This document shows positions 16,514 through 23,915 of a DNA stretch of 64,000 nt, piece after piece. Both the position numbers and the translations under genes were made by a program. Every line of letters starts with the position of its first letter. Position 1 is the first letter of the stretch. The notes under the pieces are model-generated. The model saw nothing but the letters and a program-made list of their open reading frames with translations. It made no database searches and was not told where the DNA came from. Source of the DNA: Microbacterium maritypicum (GTDB lineage: Bacteria; Actinomycetota; Actinomycetes; Actinomycetales; Microbacteriaceae); contig NZ_WAAQ01000001.1 of the NCBI RefSeq assembly GCF_008868125.1, forward strand, positions 372,001 through 436,000, in the 5' to 3' direction.

Positions 16514-17788
16514 TCAACCAACTCGAACCTTGTCGCCGACTTCGAGGGCACCTTCTTTTACCGACTCGACGGCGACCTCACCCTGCAAGGTACCTAGAAC
16601 GGTAACAGGAACCTCGACGAGCGTCCCATCATCCTGCTGCTTCGTCAGAATGTTCTTGCCGGGCCCCCGATCTGACACCGCGACTATCGGGACAATCAAC
16701 GCATCCTGCGCCACGACTTGCTGAATCACGGTCACCCGCGCCCGGCCAGTCGACACAGGCAGCGCGGTCTGAGGGACGACGGTGAAGGTGACCTCAGACA
16801 CCCCGGCTTCTGCTCCACCGGTCGCCCCTTCTTCGCCTGACGACCCACCAGGGGGTGAATCTTCCGAGGCCTCGGTGGCTCCAGTTGAGCCTGGGAAACC
16901 AATATCTCCCACGGTGCCTTCCACGGTGACGCCGTCGATGGAGATCGTGGCCGCGTCTCCTGCGACGACGTCGCCAAGATCGGCGGCAGGTACTGTGATC
17001 GTGATGACGACATCCGCCGACCCGAGTATGAAATCGGGTTGGCCCTCGACCGCCAGCCTCTGTCCGACAAGCAAGCCTCGAACGATCTGTGCGGATGCGC
17101 TGGGCATCGCCAGAATCTCGGCGACAGGAACATACCCCTCGGCAGCCGGCGTCTTCGTGGCCGGCGTCTCCGTGCTGCTCTCCGCAGGCCTGTCGCCCTC
17201 CACCGGATCGGTTTTCTCCACCGCCGGCGCACTACGAGTAGGAGCCTCATACCCACTGTCCTGGTACCAGCGCTTGACCGCCGCAGCCGTCGCACTACCA
17301 AAGCGTCCATCGGGCACGACCTCGTATGACCGCGCCAACAGCGCGTTCTGTAACGCTTCGACGTCCGGCCCGTGGTCCCCGATGCCCATGTCGCGGTAAA
17401 AGGAGAAGGGGGATTGCACGCCGAACAGCGGACGCCCATTGACCTCGGTAAGCACCTGTCCAGCTGAAACGGCCGCCCCCACCTGCAGCGGATGCCCGGT
17501 AACCACTGCGAGTGACGCATCCGGAACGGGAAGCACCGTGACTGGAGTCTGCGCTGAGGGGCCTGCCAGACCGGTAAAACTCACCTCTCCCACGAGCGAA
17601 CCCTGTGTCACCTCCGCAAAGACAGGACCGGCCGCGGGGGCTTTGGCATTCGCTTCCTGCTGCGCCGATGACTGGAACTGCGCGGCGAACCAGAAACCTG
17701 CGCAGATGATCGACCCCACCAACACCACAACGAGCACAACAATCCAACGAGATCGTCTGGACTTTTCGGGCACAGTCGGTTCGGTCAT
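16514..17788 (-). CDS. Membrane-fusion/adaptor protein with peptidoglycan-binding domain
   Basis: A 424-residue protein with a cytoplasmic tail, one membrane anchor (about residues 14-37) and an extracytoplasmic region. Residues ~60-110 form the first half of an HlyD-like beta/lipoyl region. A PG_binding_1 helical domain is inserted at about 120-180 (GDHGPDVEALQNALLARSYEVVPDGRFG). The rest returns to beta-barrel segments, with a Gly/Glu/Ser-rich loop near 320-345. In Gram-positives such adaptors pair with MacB-like ATPase-permeases. The gene ends 1 nt before macB and starts 64 nt after the lipoprotein gene. Confidence 0.88.
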   Translation of the reverse strand: MTEPTVPEKSRRSRWIVVLVVVLVGSIICAGFWFAAQFQSSAQQEANAKAPAAGPVFAEVTQGSLVGEVSFTGLAGPSAQTPVTVLPVPDASLAVVTGHPLQVGAAVSAGQVLTEVNGRPLFGVQSPFSFYRDMGIGDHGPDVEALQNALLARSYEVVPDGRFGSATAAAVKRWYQDSGYEAPTRSAPAVEKTDPVEGDRPAESSTETPATKTPAAEGYVPVAEILAMPSASAQIVRGLLVGQRLAVEGQPDFILGSADVVITITVPAADLGDVVAGDAATISIDGVTVEGTVGDIGFPGSTGATEASEDSPPGGSSGEEGATGGAEAGVSEVTFTVVPQTALPVSTGRARVTVIQQVVAQDALIVPIVAVSDRGPGKNILTKQQDDGTLVEVPVTVLGTLQGEVAVESVKEGALEVGDKVRVG

Positions 17789-17852
17789 CGATCCCTCTTG
17801 CTTTCTGATCGCTAGGTCGCCGCAACCAAACTACCGCCTAGTGACGCGGGGG

Positions 17853-18767
17853 CTACGGGGCTGCTGGCGCGTTCTCCGCCACAATCGTCAGCAACTTCGA
17901 TTTCCTCTCGGTGGCTTCCGAACGTATCCGGTCTAGTTTGTCCCGGTTCTCCGTGACGAGCCTCTGCTGCTCCTCCCAGGTCTTCTCATACTTGGCAGCG
18001 CTCAGCCCACTAGTCTCGCGACATTCCGCGTCGGCAACGGCGGCAGCGAGTTCCTCCACGGAGGGCGCCGGAGTCCCCCCCGTGCCGATCCCCCATTCCT
18101 GACCAACAGCCGAGGGAGGCATCTCTGTCCACGGGTCCAGAACCTTCGGAAGCGTGAAGGGCAATTGCGGTTCCAAGCACTCACGCCACTTAGCGGTCGC
18201 CTCCACGACGGACTCGTCCTGTAGCGCGACTTGCTCGGCCTGCATAGCCAGCCCCGCAAGATAGTTGACCCCATCGAAATTGACAAAGGAATCCTCATCC
18301 TGCTCGCGCACCTCATTCCTACAGTCAAGAAGCGCAGTGTCCAATTCCACGTTCGGGAAATAGGACTCCGTTGTAGCTATGAACTCTCCCCACAAATTCA
18401 CGCTCTCTTCGTGGACCGGCGTCGCGAAATGGTATCCCCATTTTTTCGCTAATTCTGGCGTGAACAGACGCAATCCAACCGAGTTGAAGTCTTCGGCTAA
18501 CGGAAACTCTGTGTCCTGCCATGGAACCGGCCATTCATAACCTTGGGAAGTAAGGCAGTCTGCGATGAGGAGTTGTTCGGCATAGTTGTCGAGCGCTACG
18601 GGGTACACATGGAACTCGTCCAGGGGCATTGCCCACGCGGCGCGATTCTTGTTCGTGGCCTCGGTTTCGTCGGGCCCCGAGCAGCCAACGACGCCTATAG
18701 AGAGGATCACCGCAAGTGCGGCCGCCCCGTAAGAGCGGCCGCACTTGCCCAAGCTGATCACAGGCAT
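17853..18767 (-). CDS. Cysteine-containing lipoprotein of unknown function in exporter cassette
   Basis: A 304-residue lipoprotein: signal segment up to GVVGC with lipobox Cys29. The mature part has regularly placed cysteines (DCLTSQGYEWP, LDCRNEV, ECLEPQLP, ECRETSG) that could form two disulfides, and a C-terminal coiled-coil-like stretch (about residues 255-295, EKTWEEQQRLVTENRDKLDR). ATG 18767 lies 10 nt inside the 3' end of the secreted-peptide gene, so translation is probably coupled. A 14-bp perfect hairpin falls within its first codons. No named family is recognised. Similar lipoproteins occur next to peptide genes and MacB exporters in Actinobacteria, which hints at immunity or secretion help (inference). 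Confidence 0.8.
   Translation of the reverse strand: MPVISLGKCGRSYGAAALAVILSIGVVGCSGPDETEATNKNRAAWAMPLDEFHVYPVALDNYAEQLLIADCLTSQGYEWPVPWQDTEFPLAEDFNSVGLRLFTPELAKKWGYHFATPVHEESVNLWGEFIATTESYFPNVELDTALLDCRNEVREQDEDSFVNFDGVNYLAGLAMQAEQVALQDESVVEATAKWRECLEPQLPFTLPKVLDPWTEMPPSAVGQEWGIGTGGTPAPSVEELAAAVADAECRETSGLSAAKYEKTWEEQQRLVTENRDKLDRIRSEATERKSKLLTIVAENAPAAP
18712..18748 (-). promoter_or_regulatory. Perfect 14-bp hairpin over the lipoprotein signal-peptide codons
   Basis: Arms 18712-18725 and 18735-18748 are perfectly complementary, with a 9-nt loop. The hairpin begins about 20 nt after the lipoprotein start codon and just after the stop of the peptide gene. In mRNA it could slow the ribosome or limit transcription of the downstream exporter relative to the peptide. 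The core sequence GCGGCCGCCCCGTA also occurs in the hairpin at 2152-2181. Confidence 0.6.
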
Positions 18768-19210
18768 AGAGCCCCACCAGCGCTTGCCCGCGTCGTATCG
18801 AAGTACCCCGACTCAGCAGTGTCGTTGAAGCTCCGAGATCCGAGATCCGTAGTCCCTCTTCCCACGGCGAACGAGATAGGAGTGCCTGTCTTCGTCTGGC
18901 CCGGGTACAGGTACGACACTTGGGTGCGGCCATTGTTGAATGCGGATGATGCGACGTTATTGTACGTCCTCCAACCAATGGCCATATTGTCAGCGCAATT
19001 CAGAAACTTATGCGTGGAAGGCTGCTGCCAGGCGTCGTTGCCGTAGTTATAACCAGAATAGCTACAGTGATAGCCCAAACCGCAATCAGCTGGCGCAGCC
19101 GACGCAGGCGCCGCGAGCGCGAAGACCCCTGCACCAGAAAGCGCCAGTGCGAACAACGCGCCTGCCACTCTCTTCCGCCAAGACCCGTAGCGCGCTTGTT
19201 TTGAAGACAT
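18758..19210 (-). CDS. Secreted peptidase-inhibitor I36-like (beta/gamma-crystallin-type) protein
   Basis: A 150-residue precursor. ATG 19210 follows a G-rich ribosome-binding site (GGGGG, 6 nt). The signal peptide has a basic N-region, a hydrophobic core and an ASAAPA cleavage site near residue 38. The mature ~112 residues start with DCGLGYHCSYSGYNYGND and contain NNVASSAFNNG and SFNDTAESGYFD, both typical of the I36/beta-gamma-crystallin repeat pattern in actinobacterial inhibitors. Cysteines at 43, 49, 72 and 149 would allow two disulfides. It is the first gene of a four-gene - strand unit with a lipoprotein, adaptor and MacB exporter. Protease inhibitor or antimicrobial peptide are both possible. 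Confidence 0.78.
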   Translation of the reverse strand: MSSKQARYGSWRKRVAGALFALALSGAGVFALAAPASAAPADCGLGYHCSYSGYNYGNDAWQQPSTHKFLNCADNMAIGWRTYNNVASSAFNNGRTQVSYLYPGQTKTGTPISFAVGRGTTDLGSRSFNDTAESGYFDTTRASAGGALCL

Positions 19211-19330
19211 ACTCAACCCCCGAAGAACGATTGGAACAAATCGAGACGACCGTCTCAAGTGAGTCTCCTCAGATTTATCAGGGTTTGTCAAGTCGATTTT
19301 ATTAGATGGATTTCAGCTCAGGATCTTCGC
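19211..19330 (-). promoter_or_regulatory. Putative promoter/operator region of the peptide-exporter cassette
   Basis: On the - strand there is a perfect TTGACA (19290-19285 region) upstream of the peptide gene, but no convincing -10 at 17 nt, so an activator or alternative sigma factor may be needed. A 14-bp palindrome GAGACGACCGTCTC at 19243-19256 lies between it and the start codon and could be an operator. Confidence 0.4.
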
Positions 19331-19408
19331 AGCTGAGCATAGTAGGTCTGGACTGGTGGCACTGGCCCGTCGACGTCCAATCTATCTCTCACACACTCGG
19401 GCTGGGCG

Positions 19409-19445
19409 GAGTCGCAGACGCGTGCCGTCTGCGACTCGTTTTCTC
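19409..19445 (+). terminator. Rho-independent terminator
   Basis: A perfect 12-bp stem (19409-19420 with 19426-19437), a 5-nt loop and the T-rich tail GTTTTCTC on the + strand. No intact + strand gene precedes it, so it is probably a relic, or it blocks read-through toward the decayed region. Confidence 0.75.
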
Positions 19446-19462
19446 TCCACCTGCAGCCGACG

Positions 19463-19525
19463 ATAGATACTTTCGTCTATAGGCCGAAAGGGGGACAGAC
19501 AGCGTCCCGGGTTCGGTCCTACACT
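19463..19525 (+). promoter_or_regulatory. Orphan promoter with NarL/DesR-like operator
   Basis: An inverted repeat ATAGA-N8-TCTAT at 19463-19480, with an internal TTTCGTC, resembles operators of NarL/DesR-type response regulators. A -10-like TACACT follows at 19520-19525 with a poor -35, as expected for an activated promoter. No intact gene lies downstream. Confidence 0.35.
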
Positions 19526-20250
19526 GATTTTCGATCCATCCGTTTCGGCCGTCAGCAATCTTGTCCCCCGAACGGCCTACAACACAGAAGCCCCCAACGG
19601 TACGTTGCCCGAGCGGGTAAACCCCATTGTTGAGGATCTTTCCTGAAGCTCAAGATCAATGGTGTAGACCGCGAGAGGAAGAACACGAAACTACGAGCAG
19701 TCTTGTTGCCCCCTTGGCATAGTCGCTACGGCGGTCTTAGTTGGAGTGGCGGCACCCTGGACTGCTTCTGAGCCGGATTCCGAGCCAGGTGTCGCAACAA
19801 CAATCTCGGAGGTTCCTCCCCCGGATGTTGAACGACGCCCTGATGGGCCGAACTGTCGGCGACGAGCTCATCACCTCCGGTGGCAAGTCTCGGACAACGT
19901 TCCCCTCTAGCACCGGTTCGATGCTGTCGGAGACGAACAGCACGGGGCACCAATGACGTCGCCGGTGTCAACTCCTTAGCGCCGGGCATCACCTGTCCTC
20001 GTGATCCACGAACCGACCACGTACGGCCTACTGTCTTTGCTAGCTCACGAGCGTCACGCCCAGGCATCGTGCTCGGCATCACGAGTCACCTCGTCGAGGT
20101 GTCCGTCGCAGAGGAGCTCGATGTTGTCTCGGTGAACTCGAGGGAGTCGAGATCAGCATCCGCGCCGCCGAGGAGAAGCTGGGACAAATGAGTCACATTG
20201 TCCGGCTGGCTCTTGAACGACGACGCCCGGGCGGCGCAAACCCTAAACCT

Positions 20251-20276
20251 TGAGCTCCTTTAGCAGCACGGCCTAG
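20251..20276 (+). repeat. 26-bp direct repeat, right copy
   Basis: Same orientation and 25 of 26 identities to 14397-14422 (the one difference is A to G at the 16th position). It lies about 165 bp left of the IS3 element, so it is not part of that IS. Confidence 0.85.
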
Positions 20277-20497
20277 TCGGAAGCCGTCCGGCGTGTGCTC
20301 ATCCAAGTGCCTGCTGCGATGGCGAAGAACGCCACCACCGCTGCTGACCATGAGAGCCAAAGCTGCCAACCACGGCTCCATAGATGGAGCCTGCCGCAAG
20401 GATTACGGTTACTACCGCTGTCACGACGACATGAGGAAGGGACTGCTGACGGTTTGGTTGACTCCAACGCTGTGACGATTTCGGTTCTCACGGAAGG

Positions 20498-20791
20498 ATG
20501 GTCAACGTGCCGAAAGCACTCCCCAAAGAGTTCCGGAACGACGTCATCGCGGTCGCGCGTCGGGGCGACGCCCCGATCAGCCGGATCGCGAAAGACTTCG
20601 GTGTCTCCGAGTCGTGTCTGCAACGGTGGCTCAAGATCGCGGACGTCGAAGACGGCATCAAGCCCGGTGTGACCCAGGCCGACGCGACCGAGCTGCGCGA
20701 AGCCCGCAAACGCATCCGGTTGCTCGAGCAAGAGAACGAGATCCTCCGCCGAGCGGCCGCCTATCTGTCGCAGGCGTCACTCCCTAAATGA
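20498..20791 (+). CDS. IS3 transposase OrfA
   Basis: A 97-residue DNA-binding protein starting at ATG 20498 behind GGAAGG. The helix-turn-helix spans about residues 20-48 (ARRGDAPISRIAKDFGVSES), followed by a leucine-zipper-like helix (LREARKRIRLLEQENEILRRAAAYL) typical of IS3 OrfA. Its stop overlaps the orfB start by 4 nt (ATGA), so orfB is probably made by translational coupling, possibly with a frameshifted fusion as in other IS3 elements. Confidence 0.93.
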   Translation: MVNVPKALPKEFRNDVIAVARRGDAPISRIAKDFGVSESCLQRWLKIADVEDGIKPGVTQADATELREARKRIRLLEQENEILRRAAAYLSQASLPK

Positions 20792-21657
20792 TGTTCCCGC
20801 TGGTCCGCGAACTGGCCGCTGACCGAATTCCGGTCGCGGTGACCTGCCGGGTGCTGGGCTTCAGCAAGCAAGCATTCTTCCAGTGGCGTGCGAACCCCGT
20901 CTCGCAACGCGACGGGGACAACGCTCACCTCACAAACGCGGCCGTCGATCTTCACCGCGACGACCCGGCGTTCGGGTATCGGTTCATCGCCGACGAGATC
21001 GAAGCGGAGGCCGGGCTGGCAGCGTCCGAGCGGCGCGTGTGGCGGCTGTGCTCGGAACAGAAGCTCTGGTCGGTGATTTCGAAGAAGCGCGGCCTGAACC
21101 GAAAAGCGGGACCACCGGTGCATGACGATTTTGTGCTCCGCGACTTCACCGCGACAAGGCCGGACCAACTCTGGCTCACCGACATCACCGAACATTGGAC
21201 CGACGAGGGCAAGCTGTATCTCTGGGCGATCAAAGACGTCCACTCGAACCGAATTGTGGGCTACTCGCTCGATTCGCGAATGACGGCTGAGCTGGCAGTC
21301 GCCGCGCTTCGCAACGCCGTCGCGCTGCGAGAGCCCACCGGAACGACCCTGCACTCGGACCGCGGATCGCAGTTCCGGTCGCGGAAGTTCGTCGAGCTGC
21401 TCCGCCAGAGCGGGATCACCGGATCGATGGGCCGCGTCGGTGCATGCGCGGACAACGCAGCGATGGAGTCGTTCTTCGCGCTGCTGCAGAAGAACGTCCT
21501 CAACAAGAAGAGGTGGCACTCGAGACAAGAACTCCGCCTCGAGATCGTGACCTGGATCGAGCGAACCTACCACCGCCGCAGGCGACAACGACGACTCGGA
21601 AGGCTCACGCCCATTGAGTTCGAGATAATCAACACACCGGCCGCTCACGCGGCGTGA
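20788..21657 (+). CDS. IS3 transposase OrfB (DDE integrase)
   Basis: A 289-residue transposase with the complete catalytic triad: Asp132 in LTDITEHW, Asp191 in LHSDRGSQF and Glu227 in MESFFALLQKNVL, with the 35-residue D-E spacing of the rve family. An N-terminal HTH_21 region precedes it (about residues 45-105). The terminal RLGRLTPIEFE motif is intact. No frameshift is seen, so the element may be active. Confidence 0.95.
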   Translation: MMFPLVRELAADRIPVAVTCRVLGFSKQAFFQWRANPVSQRDGDNAHLTNAAVDLHRDDPAFGYRFIADEIEAEAGLAASERRVWRLCSEQKLWSVISKKRGLNRKAGPPVHDDFVLRDFTATRPDQLWLTDITEHWTDEGKLYLWAIKDVHSNRIVGYSLDSRMTAELAVAALRNAVALREPTGTTLHSDRGSQFRSRKFVELLRQSGITGSMGRVGACADNAAMESFFALLQKNVLNKKRWHSRQELRLEIVTWIERTYHRRRRQRRLGRLTPIEFEIINTPAAHAA

Positions 21658-21787
21658 AAAACCCCAAACAAGACGAGTCAACCAAACCGTCAGCAGTCCG
21701 GGCGTTGCGCCCGGCTCCGTGTCGGCATCGCGTCGGAACGACACCTGGCGCGGTACACGAAAACCAGACAGGCAACCCAGGGAACAG

Positions 21788-22936
21788 ATGTCCAGACCAC
21801 TCGCGGGACCGCAGGGCCTGCTGCGCACGCTCAACGGCCGCGCGATCCTGGAGGCGCTCGCTCGCAGCGGGCCGCAGACCCGCTCGGAGCTGATGTCCGC
21901 CACTGGTCTGTCACGCACCGCGGTCACGCAGGTGCTGCGGATGCTCGAGAACGCCGGAGCCGTCGCGTCGGCAGGCCTCGACCGGGACACGAGAGGCCCC
22001 GCCGCCGGACGGGTCGCCCTGCATCCGCGCCTCGGATTCGCCGTCGCCGTGCACGTCGATCACCATGCCGCCCACGTCGTGCTCGTCGACGCCGGCGGAA
22101 CCGTGCGGGCGGAGGAGCACGCCCCGTTCACCGAGGCCGAAGATCGCGTGACCCACATCGTCTCCCTCGTCGAGCGGTGTCGCCGCACGGTGAAAGCGGC
22201 GAAGGGCGCCGTTCACCTGGCGGTCGTCGGAGTGCCCGGCATCGTCACGGCCGACGGCGGCATCCGCGACGACCTCGGCCCCGACGGCGGCGCATTCCGT
22301 GCGGCGCTGTCGACCGCCCTCGACTGTCCTGTGCGCATCGAGAACGATGTGAATCTCGCAGCCCTCGCCGAGCTCACCGCTGGAGAAGGAGCGGTCCTGG
22401 CCAGCTTCGCGCTGCTGCTCCTCGACGACGGGCTCGGGGCCGGCATCGTGATCGACGGCGCGCTGCACCGCGGCTTCTCCGGCGTCGCCGGCGAAGTCAT
22501 GTACCTGCCGCAGACGCCCATCCCGATCGGTGCGCCCCTCGTGGGCGACGCGGTCGTGGGCGACCTGGCCCTCGGCGCCGGCCGCGATCCCGGGGCATCT
22601 TTCGCCGATCATCTGGAGGCGGCCGTCCGCGGAGACGCTGCGGCGTTACGGATCGTGTCCGAGATCGCTCGACGCATCGTTCTCGTGGCCGGCAGCGTGG
22701 GGCTGGTGCTCGATCCGGAAGCATTCATCCTCAGCGGCGAAGCAGCTCATCCGGCACTCGTCGCCGCGATCGTGCGGATCGCCGGCGAGTACGAGGCGCA
22801 GCTTCCCCTGCGGTTCCTCGTCTCCTCCTTCGGTCCGGAGGCTCCGCTGGTCGGCGCCGTCAACGAAGCGGCCGTTGCGCTCCGAGGCGAACTCTTCACC
22901 CGCATCCTCACGCCCGCCTCCCAGGCTGGCCGTTGA
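21788..22936 (+). CDS. ROK family transcriptional regulator
   Basis: A 382-residue protein. The N-terminal winged helix-turn-helix covers about residues 12-60 (ALARSGPQTRSELMSATGLS). The ROK/actin-like fold follows with the ENDVNLAALAE motif near residue 190 and a later IVLVAGSVGLVLDPEAFILSG. The CxCGxxGC zinc motif and the usual glycine-rich GHM region of ROK kinases are absent, so it is probably a regulator only. ATG 21788 has AGGGAA upstream; a longer frame to 21719 would start inside the IS flank. It lies directly right of the IS3 element and leads an operon with a ChbG-like deacetylase and a GPH symporter, the likely targets. Confidence 0.88.
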   Translation: MSRPLAGPQGLLRTLNGRAILEALARSGPQTRSELMSATGLSRTAVTQVLRMLENAGAVASAGLDRDTRGPAAGRVALHPRLGFAVAVHVDHHAAHVVLVDAGGTVRAEEHAPFTEAEDRVTHIVSLVERCRRTVKAAKGAVHLAVVGVPGIVTADGGIRDDLGPDGGAFRAALSTALDCPVRIENDVNLAALAELTAGEGAVLASFALLLLDDGLGAGIVIDGALHRGFSGVAGEVMYLPQTPIPIGAPLVGDAVVGDLALGAGRDPGASFADHLEAAVRGDAAALRIVSEIARRIVLVAGSVGLVLDPEAFILSGEAAHPALVAAIVRIAGEYEAQLPLRFLVSSFGPEAPLVGAVNEAAVALRGELFTRILTPASQAGR

Positions 22937-22985
22937 ACACCACCCGTCCGAGCACCGCCGCTCGAATCACCCGACAGGATCCTCG

Positions 22986-23915
22986 ATGACCGCACCTTCC
23001 GACCTCGCCGATCGACTCGGTCTCGCGCCCGGTGCGCGGGCGATCATCCTCAATGCGGATGATTTCGGCATGTGCCATGCGGCCAACACCGCCATCATCG
23101 ACCTGCTCACAGCCGGACGCATCGACTCGACGACCGTGATGGTCCCGTGCTCGTGGTCACCGGCAGCGCTCGCCTTCGCGGCCTCCCGCACTGACCTCGA
23201 CGTCGGCGTGCACCTCGTTCTCACCAGCGAATGGGCCCGCTACCGGTGGCGCCCGCTGACCGGTACCGCCACGAGCCTCGTCGACGCCGCGGGCTTCTTC
23301 CCGACCGACGTGCTGTCCGTCGAGCAGAACGCCACCGATGACGATGTCGCCGCCGAACTCGCCGCCCAGTTGCAGACCGCGCTCGACGCCGGTGTCGACG
23401 TGACGCACCTCGACAATCACATGGGCTCGGTCTACGGGCTCGTGACCGGCCGAGGCTTTCTCCGCCCGGTGTTCGAGCTCGCCGCACGACACGGTCTCCC
23501 GTTCCGGCTGCCGCGCAGCATGGACGGGGTCGGCGAGGATTCCGCGCTGCAGGCCCAGCTCGACGCTGCCGCGGCAGCCGCCGATGCAGCCGGCGTCGAG
23601 ATCATCGACCGGCTGTGGTCGCACCCGTTCAAGCTCCTGCGCGAGGGTACACGGGATGAGGAGACGTACGAGCAGATGCGCGACGGCTTCATCGCGCTGC
23701 TGCGAGCGGTGCCGGCCGGAGTCACCGAGATCTACCTGCATCCGATGGTCGACGACGACGAGCTCCGCGCGGCTGTCGACTTCAGTGCGGCGAAGCGCGG
23801 CTACGAGCTGCGACTGCTGGGCGATCCGGCCGTGCTGCAGGCGATCGAGGACGAGGCGCTCGTGCGCATCGGCTGGCGCGACCTGCGCGACCTGCAAAGG
23901 GGAGACGCCCGGTGA
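22986..23915 (+). CDS. ChbG/HpnK (YdjC) family carbohydrate deacetylase
   Basis: A 309-residue hydrolase. The metal site is visible as ILNADDFGMC (residues ~21-30, DD pair), DVGVHLVLT (His) and THLDNHMGSV (His), as in the YdjC-type deacetylases that remove N-acetyl groups from chitooligosaccharides. The C-terminal half holds TEIYLHPMVDD, also conserved. It starts at ATG 22986, 49 nt after the ROK gene, and overlaps the symporter start by 4 nt (GTGA). It probably processes the sugar brought in by the symporter. Confidence 0.88.
   Translation: MTAPSDLADRLGLAPGARAIILNADDFGMCHAANTAIIDLLTAGRIDSTTVMVPCSWSPAALAFAASRTDLDVGVHLVLTSEWARYRWRPLTGTATSLVDAAGFFPTDVLSVEQNATDDDVAAELAAQLQTALDAGVDVTHLDNHMGSVYGLVTGRGFLRPVFELAARHGLPFRLPRSMDGVGEDSALQAQLDAAAAAADAAGVEIIDRLWSHPFKLLREGTRDEETYEQMRDGFIALLRAVPAGVTEIYLHPMVDDDELRAAVDFSAAKRGYELRLLGDPAVLQAIEDEALVRIGWRDLRDLQRGDAR

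Larger units (their letters stand above)
19331..20250. other. Decayed intergenic region (no intact gene)
   Basis: About 0.9 kb without a convincing gene. Short stretches look like former coding sequence: a membrane-anchor-like piece near 19710-19800 reading GIVATAVLVGVAAPWTASEP, and a helical piece near 20134-20240 reading ELEGVEISIRAAEEKLGQ, in different frames and broken by stops. A terminator (19409-19445) and an operator-like palindrome with a promoter (19463-19525) survive. This looks like the remains of one or more genes lost after insertion events. Confidence 0.6.
20440..21699 (+). mobile_element. IS3-family insertion sequence, 1260 bp, apparently complete
   Basis: Perfect 25-bp terminal inverted repeats: 20440-20464 (GGACTGCTGACGG...) and its exact reverse complement at 21675-21699. 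Inside are two overlapping genes, orfA and orfB. The immediate flanks (GAAG on the left, GGGC on the right) do not form a target-site duplication of 3-4 bp, so the copy may result from recombination rather than simple insertion. If the element is taken to end at TG...CA (20447 to 21692) there is still no duplication. Confidence 0.9.

Noticed and set aside
19306..19482. A 58-codon frame beginning ATG 19306 (MDFSSGSSQLSIVGLDWWHW...)
   Set aside because: No ribosome-binding site or clear promoter; it runs through the strong terminator at 19409-19445 and has no recognisable domain.
19726..20082. A - strand open frame of 118 codons
   Set aside because: Arg/Pro-rich with no domain and no start signal; the region is decayed and several frames are open by chance.
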